From CAWDVH01 sp963805705 (GTDB taxonomy: Bacteria; Actinomycetota; Actinomycetes; Streptosporangiales; Streptosporangiaceae): DNA of 64,000 bases. Both the position numbers and the translations under genes were made by a program. The notes under the pieces were generated by a model, which did not search any database, had not been told where the DNA came from, and worked only from the letters and a program-made list of their open reading frames with translations. The DNA lies in assembly GCA_963805705.1 (NCBI GenBank), contig CAWDVH010000001.1:1178001-1242000 (forward strand), in the 5' to 3' direction. Shown piece by piece: positions 17,725-26,351 of the stretch (within the stretch, counting starts at the first letter, position 1; every line of letters starts with the position of its first letter).

Positions 17725-20339
17725 GCGTCATCAAGATCCCTCAGATGTCCCTGGTCGTCCTGATCGGCATTTCCGGCTCGGGCAAGTCCAGCTTCGCCGC
17801 CCGGCACTTCCTGCCCACCGAGGTCATCTCGTCGGACTTCTGCCGCGCCCTGGTCAGTGACGACGAGAACGACCAGGCCGCTACAGGCGACGCGTTCGAC
17901 GTGCTCCACTTCATCGCCGGGAAAAGGCTGGCCGCGGGGCGGCTGACAGTCGTCGACGCCACCAGCGTCCAGCCCGGTGCACGCAAGCCGCTGGTCGCGC
18001 TGGCCCGGCAGCACCACGTGCTCGCGGTCGCGATCGTTCTTGACGTCCCCGAGCAGGTCTGCGCGCAGCGCAACGCCGCGCGGCCCGACCGGGCTTTCGG
18101 CCGGCACGTGCTGCGTCAGCAGCATGACCAGCTGCGCCGCTCCCTGCGGGGCCTGCGCAAAGAGGGATTCCACCGGGTGCGCGTCCTGTCGGGCGCCGAT
18201 GAGATCAGCGACGCCGTGTTCGAGCGGGAGCCGCTCTGGAACGACCGGCGCGCCGAGCACGGGCCGTTCGACATCATCGGCGACGTGCACGGCTGCTTCG
18301 ACGAGCTCGCCGGGCTGCTGGCCGCCCTGGGCTACATCATCGAGCCGGACGGCAGCTCCGCGCGGCATCCGGCCGGGCGCACGGCCCTGTTCGTGGGCGA
18401 CCTGGTCGACCGCGGCCCGGCCACCCCGGCCGTGCTCCGGCTGGTGATGGGCATGACGGCCGCGGGGACCGGCATGTCGGTGGCCGGTAACCACGAGGCC
18501 AAGCTGCTGCGGGCGCTGCGCGGGCGCAACGTGACCATCAGCCACGGGCTGGCCGAGAGCCTGGCGCAGCTGGCGGCCGAGCCGGACGAGTTCCGCGAGC
18601 AGGCCGCGACGTTCATGGACTCGCTGCTCGGCCACGTCGTCCTGGACGACGGCAAGCTGGTCGTGGCGCACGCCGGGCTGCCCGAGCAGATGCAGGGGCG
18701 GGCCTCGGCGGCGGTCAGGTCCTTCGCCCTGTACGGCGATACCACCGGCGAGACCGATGAGTACGGCCTGCCGGTCAGGTATCCGTGGGCGCAGGACTAC
18801 CGCGGGAAAGCCATGGTCGTCTACGGGCACACCCCCGTACTCGACGCCGGATGGGTCAACGGGACTATCTGCATCGACACCGGCTGCGTTTTCGGCGGCC
18901 AGCTGACCGCCCTTCGCTATCCCGAGCGGGAGCTGGTGTCCGTGCCCGCCAGGGCCGTGCACTACGAGCCAGCCCGGCCGCTGGCCAATGCGACCGTCCA
19001 GGGCGCGGCGGCCGACCCAGGCACGGGCGGCGGCCCCGGCCCGGCGGGCAGCGCTGGCCCGGCGAGCCCGGCGGGTGACGCGGGCCGGGAGCCTGCGGAT
19101 CTGGATCTGGCCGATGTCGCCGGCCGGCGGATCATCGAGACCCGGCTGTCGGGCCGGTCGGTGACCATCCGCGAGGAGAACACGGCCGCGGCCCTGGAGG
19201 TCATGAGCCGCTTTGCCATCGACCCCCGCTGGCTCGTCTACCTGCCGCCCACCATGGCGCCCACCGCCACTACCGCCCGGCCGGGACTGCTGGAGCACCC
19301 GCAGGAGGCATTCAGCGCCTACCGTGCGGCCGGCGTCACCGAGGTCGTGTGCGAGGAGAAGCACATGGGCTCGCGGGCGGTCGTCCTGGCCTGCCGGGAT
19401 GAGTCGGTGCCGCAGCACAGGTTCGGCATCGGCGGCCCGGCTCAGGGAGTGATCTACACTCGGACCGGGCGGTCGTTCTTCGCCGATGCGGCCACCGAGC
19501 AGGAGCTGCTGCGCCGGGTCAATGCCGCGATCACCGCGGCCGGGCTGTGGGATGAGCTCGGGACAGACTGGCTCGCCCTTGACTGCGAGCTGCTGCCCTG
19601 GTCAGCCAAGGCCGGCCAGCTGCTACGCGGCCAGTACGCGGCGGTCGGGGCGGCCGCGACCGCCGCACTCGCCGCCGAGGCCGGGGAGCTCGGGCAGGCC
19701 GCCGCCCGGGGGATCGACGTCGGCGACCTGCTGAGCCAGGGCACGCAGCGCGCGGTCATGGCCGGGCAGTTCGTCGACGCCTACCGGCCGTACTGCTGGC
19801 CGGTGAACTCCGTGGACGATCTGCGGCTGGCGCCGTTCCAGCTCCTGGCCGGGGAAGGCTCGGTGCATGCCCGGCGGGATCATCACTGGCACCTGGAGCT
19901 GGCGGGCCGCCTGTGCGACCTGGCCCCCGGCACGCTGCGTCCGACGCGGTCCATCACGGTCTGCCCCGGCGATGCCGCCAGTGAGCAGGCGGGCACCGAC
20001 TGGTGGCAGGAGCTCACCGCCGCCGGCGGGGAGGGAATGGTGGTAAAGCCCGCGGCAGGCGTTCACCTGGGACCTCGCGGACTGGCCCAGCCCGGCATCA
20101 AGTGCCGCGGCCGCGAGTACCTGCGCATCATCTACGGGCCGGAGTACACCGCCGAGCACAACCTGTCGCGGCTGCGCAGCCGCGGCCTCGGGCACAAGCA
20201 GTCACTGGCGCTGCGGGAGTTCTCCCTCGGGATCGAGGCGCTCGAGCGGTTCGTGGCCGGGGAGCCCCTGTACCGGGTCCACGAGTGCGTATTCGGCGTG
20301 CTGGCCCTCGAAAGCGAGCCCGTCGACCCCCGGCTCTGA
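17721..20339 (+). CDS. pnkp: Polynucleotide kinase-phosphatase-ligase Pnkp
   Basis: Three-domain RNA end-healing and sealing enzyme, 872 residues (Clostridium thermocellum Pnkp has 870). The 5'-kinase domain has the P-loop GISGSGKSS with Lys22. The 2',3'-phosphatase domain is a metallophosphoesterase with GDVHG (Asp188, His190), GDLVDRGP, GNHEAK and a YGHTP segment. The C-terminal ligase/adenylyltransferase domain has EEKHMGSR with candidate nucleotidyl Lys547 and VVKPA as motif V. The start is GTG at 17721, inside the hen1 stop (GTGA), so the two proteins are translationally coupled, as expected for partners of one complex. A Gly/Pro/Ala-rich linker (about residues 425-455) separates phosphatase and ligase domains. 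Confidence 0.96.
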   Translation: MSVIKIPQMSLVVLIGISGSGKSSFAARHFLPTEVISSDFCRALVSDDENDQAATGDAFDVLHFIAGKRLAAGRLTVVDATSVQPGARKPLVALARQHHVLAVAIVLDVPEQVCAQRNAARPDRAFGRHVLRQQHDQLRRSLRGLRKEGFHRVRVLSGADEISDAVFEREPLWNDRRAEHGPFDIIGDVHGCFDELAGLLAALGYIIEPDGSSARHPAGRTALFVGDLVDRGPATPAVLRLVMGMTAAGTGMSVAGNHEAKLLRALRGRNVTISHGLAESLAQLAAEPDEFREQAATFMDSLLGHVVLDDGKLVVAHAGLPEQMQGRASAAVRSFALYGDTTGETDEYGLPVRYPWAQDYRGKAMVVYGHTPVLDAGWVNGTICIDTGCVFGGQLTALRYPERELVSVPARAVHYEPARPLANATVQGAAADPGTGGGPGPAGSAGPASPAGDAGREPADLDLADVAGRRIIETRLSGRSVTIREENTAAALEVMSRFAIDPRWLVYLPPTMAPTATTARPGLLEHPQEAFSAYRAAGVTEVVCEEKHMGSRAVVLACRDESVPQHRFGIGGPAQGVIYTRTGRSFFADAATEQELLRRVNAAITAAGLWDELGTDWLALDCELLPWSAKAGQLLRGQYAAVGAAATAALAAEAGELGQAAARGIDVGDLLSQGTQRAVMAGQFVDAYRPYCWPVNSVDDLRLAPFQLLAGEGSVHARRDHHWHLELAGRLCDLAPGTLRPTRSITVCPGDAASEQAGTDWWQELTAAGGEGMVVKPAAGVHLGPRGLAQPGIKCRGREYLRIIYGPEYTAEHNLSRLRSRGLGHKQSLALREFSLGIEALERFVAGEPLYRVHECVFGVLALESEPVDPRL

Positions 20340-20507
20340 CAGCGGTACCGCCCATGCCCGCCAGCACCCCTGGTGCCAGGGCTGGCGCCCCGCGAATGCC
20401 CCAGATCCCGCGACCCGGGCCGCCGCCGGATGAGCCCAACCCCGATGCAGCGGCCGGCCCGGCCTGGCTCGCGCTCTCCTGCCGGGCCGGCGTGACATGC
20501 TGCTGGC

Positions 20508-20855
20508 GTGTCCGAACTTGAGGTTCTCCGCGACCGCATGCGACAGTTCGCGCAAGACCGGGACTGGGGCCGGTTCCACGACCCCAAGTCCGTGCTGCTC
20601 GCCCTGGTCGGGGAGGTCGGCGAGCTGGCCGAGCTGTTCCAGTGGCTCCCGGCTGAGGAGGCCAGGAGCATGGCGCAGCGCGAGCCGCTGCGGACCAGGG
20701 CCGGCGAGGAGATGGCCGACGTCCTGCTCTACCTGCTCCTGCTGTCAGACGTGCTCGGCATCGACCTGGGGGCGGCCGCGCAGGCGAAGATGACGGACTC
20801 CGAGCGCCGCTTTCCTGTCGGCCCCGCCACCGCAGAAGCGCCGGTCAAGCCCTGA
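20508..20855 (+). CDS. MazG-like nucleotide pyrophosphohydrolase
   Basis: Small all-alpha NTP pyrophosphatase of the MazG/dCTPase (RS21-C6) type, 115 residues. It hydrolyses a (d)NTP to the monophosphate and pyrophosphate. The metal-binding helices carry GEVGELAELFQW (residues about 27-38) and EEMADVLLYLL (about 67-77), the ExxE and ExxD pattern of the family. The start is a GTG at 20508. It lies 168 bases after pnkp on the same strand, so co-transcription with the RNA-repair genes is possible but not shown. House-cleaning of non-canonical nucleotides is the usual role. Confidence 0.9.
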   Translation: MSELEVLRDRMRQFAQDRDWGRFHDPKSVLLALVGEVGELAELFQWLPAEEARSMAQREPLRTRAGEEMADVLLYLLLLSDVLGIDLGAAAQAKMTDSERRFPVGPATAEAPVKP

Positions 20856-20944
20856 TCATCGGGAGCGGCCCGGCGATTCGCGGTCGCCATTCTGTCCGGG
20901 TTGCGGGGCGGGGCTACTAGGGGAAAGCGGCGCGGGCGGGGCCG

Positions 20945-21538
20945 CTAGGTGGAGACCGGCTCGATGGCGGGCGCGCGGAGCGTGCGCAGGGACGTGGTCC
21001 ACCGGAGGAGCTCGTCGAGCATCGCGGTCGCGGCGGATTCCATGATGTCGTTGGGCACCAGGCGCCGCTCCTCGTCGAGGAACTGCTGCACGAACGGGAT
21101 ACTGACCGAGTCGAAGACCGGGACCATCTTGAGCGTGGTCACCACCTGCTTCAGCATCTGGACCGCCCTGGTACCGGCCGCGACGCCGCCGTAGCTGGCG
21201 AACCCGAGCGCCTTATGCTCCCACTCGTAGTGCAGGTAGTCGATGGCGTTCTTGATCGGGGCGTTGAAGCCGTAGTTGTACTCGGGGACGACGAAAATGT
21301 ACGCGTCGCCGCGGTCGATGGTGGCACTCCAGTCCTTGGTGTGCTGGTGGGTGTACTTGCGCAGGCGCGGGTGGTTCGGCTCGTCCATCATCGGCAGGTT
21401 GACCTCGGCCAGGTCGATCAGCTCGACGTCGAAGCCGCCGTGGGCGACGGCGCGCTCCTGGATCCACGCCGCGACCGAAGGGCCGACTCGGCCCGGCCGG
21501 GTGCTGGCGATGATGATCTGCAGGATGGGGTTGCTCAC
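20945..21538 (-). CDS. NADPH-dependent FMN reductase
   Basis: Flavodoxin-like reductase of 197 residues that uses NAD(P)H to reduce FMN or a quinone/azo substrate. The FMN phosphate loop STRPGRVG is at residues 12-19 and the isoalloxazine-contacting PEYNYGFNAPIKNAIDY at about 83-99. The start is a GTG complementary to 21536-21538 with GGAG eight bases upstream. It converges on the MazG gene. No neighbour fixes its substrate. Confidence 0.93.
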   Translation of the reverse strand: MSNPILQIIIASTRPGRVGPSVAAWIQERAVAHGGFDVELIDLAEVNLPMMDEPNHPRLRKYTHQHTKDWSATIDRGDAYIFVVPEYNYGFNAPIKNAIDYLHYEWEHKALGFASYGGVAAGTRAVQMLKQVVTTLKMVPVFDSVSIPFVQQFLDEERRLVPNDIMESAATAMLDELLRWTTSLRTLRAPAIEPVST

Positions 21539-21640
21539 GAAGTATCTCCAGGGTGTCGTGCCGGTGGGCGGGCGGCGGGTCGCGCCGCAACTCCGATTTA
21601 ATCGCGCGGGAAGGCACGCCCGAAACTAGGGTGACAGATC

Positions 21641-22123
21641 ATGAACCAGGAAGAACGGCGCCAGTTCGTCCGCGAGCACCGGACCTGCGTCTTCGGCTAT
21701 GGCCGCCAGGCCCATGGCCCGGCCATGACGATCGTCTATTACCTCATGGACGGAGACGATCTGCTGATCTCGACCATGGCCGCGCGCGGCAAGGCGAAGG
21801 CCGTGGCCCGCGATGAGCGCGTCAGCATCTGCGTTCTCGACGAGCAGTGGCCGCCCACCTACCTGCAGGTCTACGGCAACGCCGTGGTCGAGCACGATCC
21901 CGGCCTGGCCGCGGACGTGCTGGTCCGGGTGGTCGGCCTGATGTCCGGCCAGGAGGTCCCGGACAGCCGCCGCCCGCAGATCGAGCAGATGGCCCGCGAG
22001 GAGGAACGCGTGGTCATCCGCGTCCGGCCCTACTCGACCTTCGAGACCCCGCCGCGCCATGTCCGCGAGATGAGCGACCTCGACGGGCTGACGCACTTCA
22101 CGAGTACCACCATGCCCTGGTGA
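21641..22123 (+). CDS. PPOX-class (pyridoxamine 5'-phosphate oxidase-like) flavin/F420 protein
   Basis: Split-barrel protein of 160 residues. Conserved features are HGPAMTIVYYLMDGDDLLISTMAARGKAKA, where Arg and Lys bind the cofactor phosphate, and a YLQVYGNAVV strand. Actinobacterial proteins of this size often use F420 or bind FMN and reduce or oxidise small molecules; the sequence does not choose between them. The ATG at 21641 is about 100 bases from the divergent reductase. The next gene begins seven bases after the stop, so they are likely co-transcribed. Confidence 0.85.
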   Translation: MNQEERRQFVREHRTCVFGYGRQAHGPAMTIVYYLMDGDDLLISTMAARGKAKAVARDERVSICVLDEQWPPTYLQVYGNAVVEHDPGLAADVLVRVVGLMSGQEVPDSRRPQIEQMAREEERVVIRVRPYSTFETPPRHVREMSDLDGLTHFTSTTMPW

Positions 22124-22130
22124 GCCCCGG

Positions 22131-22817
22131 ATGAGCGCACCGCCGATGGATACCGTCCTGCACCGGATCGGGGAGCTGCAGGCGCAGCTGCCAGCCCGGA
22201 CATCCCTGCTCATCGGGGTCGCGGCTCTTGCTGCCGTCACGCTGTCGGCGGTCTGGATAATCGTGCGTCATGTCAGCGTGATCGCGCACGAAAGCGCGCA
22301 CGCCGTGCTGGGCTCCGGTACCGGCCAGCAGATCACGAGCCTGCGGCTCAACCGGGACGGCACCGGCGCGACGTACCTGCTCTCCCGCCAGGGGCGCGGG
22401 TCCGATATCGCGGTCGCCTTCATCGGCTACCTCGGCCCCAGCCTGTTCGGGCTGGGCGCGGCCAAGCTCATCTCGGTCGGCCATATCGTGGCGGTGCTGT
22501 GGCTGGCGCTGCTGGCGCTCGCCATCGTGCTGGTGACGCTGCGTACCTGGTTTGGCGCGATCTCGGTCATCCTCACCGGCGGGCTCCTGTACCTGATCGC
22601 GCGGTACGCGACGGTTGGCGCGCAGGAGGCCGTTGCCTACGGCATCGCGTGGTTCCTCCTGCTGTCCGGCGTCCGCTCGGTGCTCGAACACGGCTCCCAT
22701 GCCGATGACGCGGACCACCTCAGGCAGCTAACCCACATTCCGCGGGGGCTGTGGTCGCTGCTGTGGCTCGCGGGCTCCGTGACCGCGCTGATTGCCGGCG
22801 GCAGTCTCCTGACCTGA
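22131..22817 (+). CDS. M50-family-like membrane metalloprotease
   Basis: Integral membrane protein of 228 residues with about six hydrophobic helices. The zinc motif HExxH is His53-Glu54-Ser-Ala-His57 in the sequence VIAHESAHAV, placed at the end of the first helix as in site-2 proteases and the M50B-like group. The likely role is proteolysis within or next to the membrane, but actinobacterial M50B-like proteins are mostly uncharacterised. A second Asp-containing ligand motif is not obvious. It starts seven bases after the PPOX gene. Confidence 0.78.
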   Translation: MSAPPMDTVLHRIGELQAQLPARTSLLIGVAALAAVTLSAVWIIVRHVSVIAHESAHAVLGSGTGQQITSLRLNRDGTGATYLLSRQGRGSDIAVAFIGYLGPSLFGLGAAKLISVGHIVAVLWLALLALAIVLVTLRTWFGAISVILTGGLLYLIARYATVGAQEAVAYGIAWFLLLSGVRSVLEHGSHADDADHLRQLTHIPRGLWSLLWLAGSVTALIAGGSLLT

Positions 22818-22831
22818 AGGGAAGTTTCACG

Positions 22832-23341
22832 ATGACCATTGCCGAGCTGCTCGCCGACGCCTTCGCGCGAGTCCAGGAGGAAGTGCACGAGGTGGTCGGC
22901 GGGCTGGAGCCCAGCCAGCTCGAATTCCGGCCGGTCAACGAGGCCAACTCGGTCGCGTGGCTGGTGTGGCACCTGACCCGGATCCAGGACGACCACGTGG
23001 CTGCGGCCGCGGGAACCGAGCAGGTGTGGATGGCGGCGGGCTGGGCGGACCGGTTCGGCCTGCCGTTCGCGCCGTCAGAGACGGGGTACGGACACGACCC
23101 CGGCCAGGTCGGCGCGGTACAGGTCCGATCCGGCGAGCTGCTGACCGGATACTACGACGCCGTTCACCAGCAGACCCTCAGCTACGTCGAAGGACTGACC
23201 GAACCGGATCTTGACCGGATCGTGGACGAGAGATGGGATCCGCCGGTCACCCTCGGCGTGCGGCTGGTGAGCGTGATCTCCGACGATCTCCAGCATGCCG
23301 GGCAGGCTGCCTACCTGCGCGGCCTCATCAAGCACCGGTAG
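22832..23341 (+). CDS. DinB-family protein (mycothiol transferase-like)
   Basis: Four-helix-bundle protein of 169 residues of the DinB/YfiT/MST superfamily, which binds a metal through three His and in actinobacteria often acts as a mycothiol- or bacillithiol-dependent S-transferase. His in WHLTRIQDDH (residues about 46-56) and in DDLQHAGQAAYLRG near the C-terminus supply the expected ligands. The start at ATG 22832 has AAGGGAAG upstream. Substrate not known. Confidence 0.87.
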   Translation: MTIAELLADAFARVQEEVHEVVGGLEPSQLEFRPVNEANSVAWLVWHLTRIQDDHVAAAAGTEQVWMAAGWADRFGLPFAPSETGYGHDPGQVGAVQVRSGELLTGYYDAVHQQTLSYVEGLTEPDLDRIVDERWDPPVTLGVRLVSVISDDLQHAGQAAYLRGLIKHR

Positions 23342-23412
23342 GGCCGAGTGGAGGGTAAGACGCTAGTCGCGTAGACGATGACGGTACGGCGCTAGCCGCG
23401 GGGGCTGAGACG

Positions 23413-25440
23413 CTAGCCCGCGCCCCAGAGGGATTCGAGGGCCTGATCGACAGTCGCGGCGAGCGGCGCGATGCGGGGCACCAGGGGCTCGGGCGGGGCC
23501 GCCTCCACGATCTCGCAGCGAGCCAGCGCGGCCGGGTCAAGGAACCGGGTCAGCTGCGCGTAGCCGTGCCGGTCGTCGCGCCCCATCCGGTGGTGGTGCA
23601 GGCGCAGCGGCGCGTAAAGATACAGCTGGTCGCGGGCCCTGGTGACCGCCACATAGAAGAGCCGGCTCTCCTCGGCCAGCCCGGTGGGCGAGGTGAGCGC
23701 CATGTCGCTCGGAACCGCGCCGTCCACCAGGTGCGGCAGGTGCACGATCGGCCATTCCAGGCCCTTGGCGGAATGAACGGTGGAGATGACCAGGAAGTCG
23801 TCGTCGAGCCGGGGCGGGCCGGCCAGGTCGGAGGCGGACACGGGCGGATCGAGCGCCAGCTCGACCAGCGCCTCGTGCAGTGACGGCCGGCTGGCGGCCG
23901 CGTCGGCCAGCCGCTGGAGATCGGCGATGCGCACCCCCGCGTCCCGGTACCTGGCCCGCAGCGGATCCAGCAGCGCGGCCAGGACGGCGGCGGCCCGCTG
24001 CGCGGTCTCCTCCAGCGCGACCGCCCCGATCAGCGCGGAGACGGTGGCCGTCACGGCTGTCCGGGACCGGGGCGGCACCGCCTGGACCGCATCGGGCCAG
24101 CGGTCCAGGGGCGAGGGGTCGGTCAGGCGCAGGGTGTCGATGATGCGCCGGGCCAGGGCCGGGCCGACCCCCTCATGCAGCCGCAGCAGCCGGAACCACG
24201 CGACGTCGTCGGCCGGGTTGGCGACCACCCTGGCCGCGGACAGGAAGTCCTTGACGTGCGCGGCCTCGGTGAACCGCAGGCCGCCATATTTCACGAACGG
24301 GATGCCGCGGGCCGATAGCTCAATCTCCAGCACGTCGGTGTGGTGTGCGGCCCGCACCAGGACCGCCTGCTCCTGCAGCTGCCGGCCGGATTCGTGCGCC
24401 TCGAGCACCCGCGCGCAGATCTCGCGGGCCTGGGTCGCCTCGTCATAACAGCGCACCAGCAGCGGCGGCGCTCCGGTGCCGCGACTGGCGGTCAGCTCCA
24501 GCTCCAGTCCCTGCGACTGAGGTCGCACGGCGTTGGCCAGCTGGAGGATGGCCCGTTTCGAGCGGTAGTTCCTGGCCAGGCGGACAACGGCCAGATCCGG
24601 ATAGGTGCCAGCCAGCGCCCGCAGGTGCGCCGGATCCGCGCCGCGGAAGCCGTACACGGCCTGCGCGTCGTCGCCGACGCAGGTCAGGCCGCTGCCGTCC
24701 GGCTGGAGCAGCCGCACGATGTCGGCCTGCACCGCGTTCACGTCCTGGTACTCATCGACCAGGACCGCGTCGAACAGGCCGCGCAGGACCGGGCAGGCCG
24801 ACGGGTCCGCCAGCGCCGCCCGCCAGAGCAGGAGCAGGTCGTCGAAGTCCACCAGCCCGTGGCTGCGCTTGTGGGCCACGAAAGCACGGAACAGCCCGGC
24901 CAGCTGCTCGGTGAAGTCGGCGCACCAGGGGAAGCCCTCGGAGACCACATCCGCGATTTTCGTCTGGGTATTGACGCACCGGCTGTAGATCGTGGCGCAG
25001 ACGGCGGCACGGGGCGCGCGCCGCCGCGTCCCGACCAGGTCATGGTCCGCGCGCATCACGTCCAGGATGTCCGCCGCATCCGACGGGTCGATCACGCTGA
25101 ATTCCGGCGGCAGGGAGAATGACTCGGCATGCGCGCGGATGATCCGGTGGGCGATGGCGTGGAACGTGCCGCCGCAGATCCGCTGGGCCGCCGATACCGG
25201 GTCGGGTGCCGCCCGCGACATCATCTCGTCGGCGGCGCGGCGGGTGAAGGTCAGCAGCAGAATCCGGTCCGCCTGAACGCCGGACGCGCGCAGCCAGGCG
25301 GCGCGCGCCACCAGCGTCCCGGTCTTGCCCGTCCCCGCGCCGGCCAGGACCAGCAGCGGGCCGCCGGGGTGCGTCGCCGCCTGCCGCTGCTCGTCGTTCA
25401 GTGCGTCGAGCGGATCGAGCACCCCAGCCGGTTCGAACAT
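23413..25440 (-). CDS. UvrD/Rep-family ATP-dependent DNA helicase
   Basis: SF1A 3'-5' helicase, 675 residues. Motifs in order: the N-terminal Q-motif segment LNDEQRQAA, Walker A AGAGTGKT (33-40), LTFTRRAADEM (motif Ia), DEYQDVN (motif II), GDDAQAVYGFRGAD (motif III), LARNYRS (motif IV), TVHSAKGLEW (motif V) and FYVAVTRARDQLYL (motif VI). It is shorter than UvrD (about 720) and PcrA. The start is the ATG complementary to 25438-25440; a longer reading frame continues over the divergent gene and is not credible. Likely role is DNA repair or removal of protein roadblocks. Confidence 0.92.
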   Translation of the reverse strand: MFEPAGVLDPLDALNDEQRQAATHPGGPLLVLAGAGTGKTGTLVARAAWLRASGVQADRILLLTFTRRAADEMMSRAAPDPVSAAQRICGGTFHAIAHRIIRAHAESFSLPPEFSVIDPSDAADILDVMRADHDLVGTRRRAPRAAVCATIYSRCVNTQTKIADVVSEGFPWCADFTEQLAGLFRAFVAHKRSHGLVDFDDLLLLWRAALADPSACPVLRGLFDAVLVDEYQDVNAVQADIVRLLQPDGSGLTCVGDDAQAVYGFRGADPAHLRALAGTYPDLAVVRLARNYRSKRAILQLANAVRPQSQGLELELTASRGTGAPPLLVRCYDEATQAREICARVLEAHESGRQLQEQAVLVRAAHHTDVLEIELSARGIPFVKYGGLRFTEAAHVKDFLSAARVVANPADDVAWFRLLRLHEGVGPALARRIIDTLRLTDPSPLDRWPDAVQAVPPRSRTAVTATVSALIGAVALEETAQRAAAVLAALLDPLRARYRDAGVRIADLQRLADAAASRPSLHEALVELALDPPVSASDLAGPPRLDDDFLVISTVHSAKGLEWPIVHLPHLVDGAVPSDMALTSPTGLAEESRLFYVAVTRARDQLYLYAPLRLHHHRMGRDDRHGYAQLTRFLDPAALARCEIVEAAPPEPLVPRIAPLAATVDQALESLWGAG

Positions 25441-25501
25441 GGAAACGAATGTAACGACAATCGGGTCAGCGGGCCATCCCCCGCTCCGATAGGAGGCTGA
25501 C

Positions 25502-26311
25502 ATGGAGCGCAATTCACGGGTCGTGCTGATCACCGGCGCCTCGGCGGGCATCGGCCGGGCCTGCGCCGACCGCCTGCACGGCGCCGGCTGGACCGTGACC
25601 GGTGCCAGCCGGCGGGGCACGACGTCCGGCCCATGGCGCGGGCTGGTCATGGACGTCGACGACCAGGCCTCGGTCCGGGCGGGCGTGCAGGATGTCGCCG
25701 CCGGGGCGGGGCGGATCGACGCGGTGGTAGCGGCGGCGGGCTGGGGGGTGGCGGGTGCGGTCGAGTACACGACGATCGATGAGGCGAAAGCGCAGGTGGA
25801 GACGAATTTCTGGGGCTGCGTGCGGGTAGTTCAGGCCGTTTTGCCGGTCATGCGGGAGCAGCGGGGCGGCCGCATCGTGCTGATGAGCTCGATCGGCGGT
25901 GCGCTGGGCATCCCGTTCCAGGCCTTTTACAGCGCGAGCAAGTTCGCACTGGAGGGATTCGGCGAGGCACTGGCCTATGAGGTCGCCCCGTTCGGGATCG
26001 ATGTCACGCTGGTGCAGCCGGGCAATTTCCGGACCGACTTCACCGCCAGCCGCCGGATGGCGGCGGCCGCGCCGGGCGATTCGGTCTACGGTGCCGCGCT
26101 GGCCAAGGCGGTCGGGATCATGGAAAGGGACGAGGTGAACGGCGCGCCGCCCGGCGATGTCGCGGCCGTGGTGGCCAGGGTCCTCGATGGCCGCCGGCCA
26201 CCGCGACGGGTCTCGGTCGGCAAGGCCAGCGAGCGAGTCGGCCTGCTCGCCAAGCGGCTGCTGCCCTTCCGCGTGTTCGAGGCCGGGGCGAAAGGCAGCC
26301 TGGGCGTCTGA
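25502..26311 (+). CDS. Short-chain dehydrogenase/reductase
   Basis: Classical SDR oxidoreductase of 269 residues. The cofactor loop TGASAGIG is at 11-18, the AAAG segment near 80 is the NNAG equivalent, and the catalytic Tyr143 and Lys147 are in YSASK, with Ser in MSSIGG upstream. The VQPGNFRTDF segment closes the active site. NADP preference is likely from the SRR after strand two. An AGGAGG lies six bases before the ATG. The substrate cannot be inferred; such proteins reduce ketones or oxidise alcohols. Confidence 0.92.
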   Translation: MERNSRVVLITGASAGIGRACADRLHGAGWTVTGASRRGTTSGPWRGLVMDVDDQASVRAGVQDVAAGAGRIDAVVAAAGWGVAGAVEYTTIDEAKAQVETNFWGCVRVVQAVLPVMREQRGGRIVLMSSIGGALGIPFQAFYSASKFALEGFGEALAYEVAPFGIDVTLVQPGNFRTDFTASRRMAAAAPGDSVYGAALAKAVGIMERDEVNGAPPGDVAAVVARVLDGRRPPRRVSVGKASERVGLLAKRLLPFRVFEAGAKGSLGV

Positions 26312-26351
26312 GCCGGGTCGGCTGTCGGCGGCCGCTGTTAGATTGAAGCCC

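Noticed and set aside
17643..19418. 591-codon minus-strand frame opposite pnkp
   Set aside because: Shadow of Pnkp. In high-GC DNA long antisense frames are expected; no motif is present.
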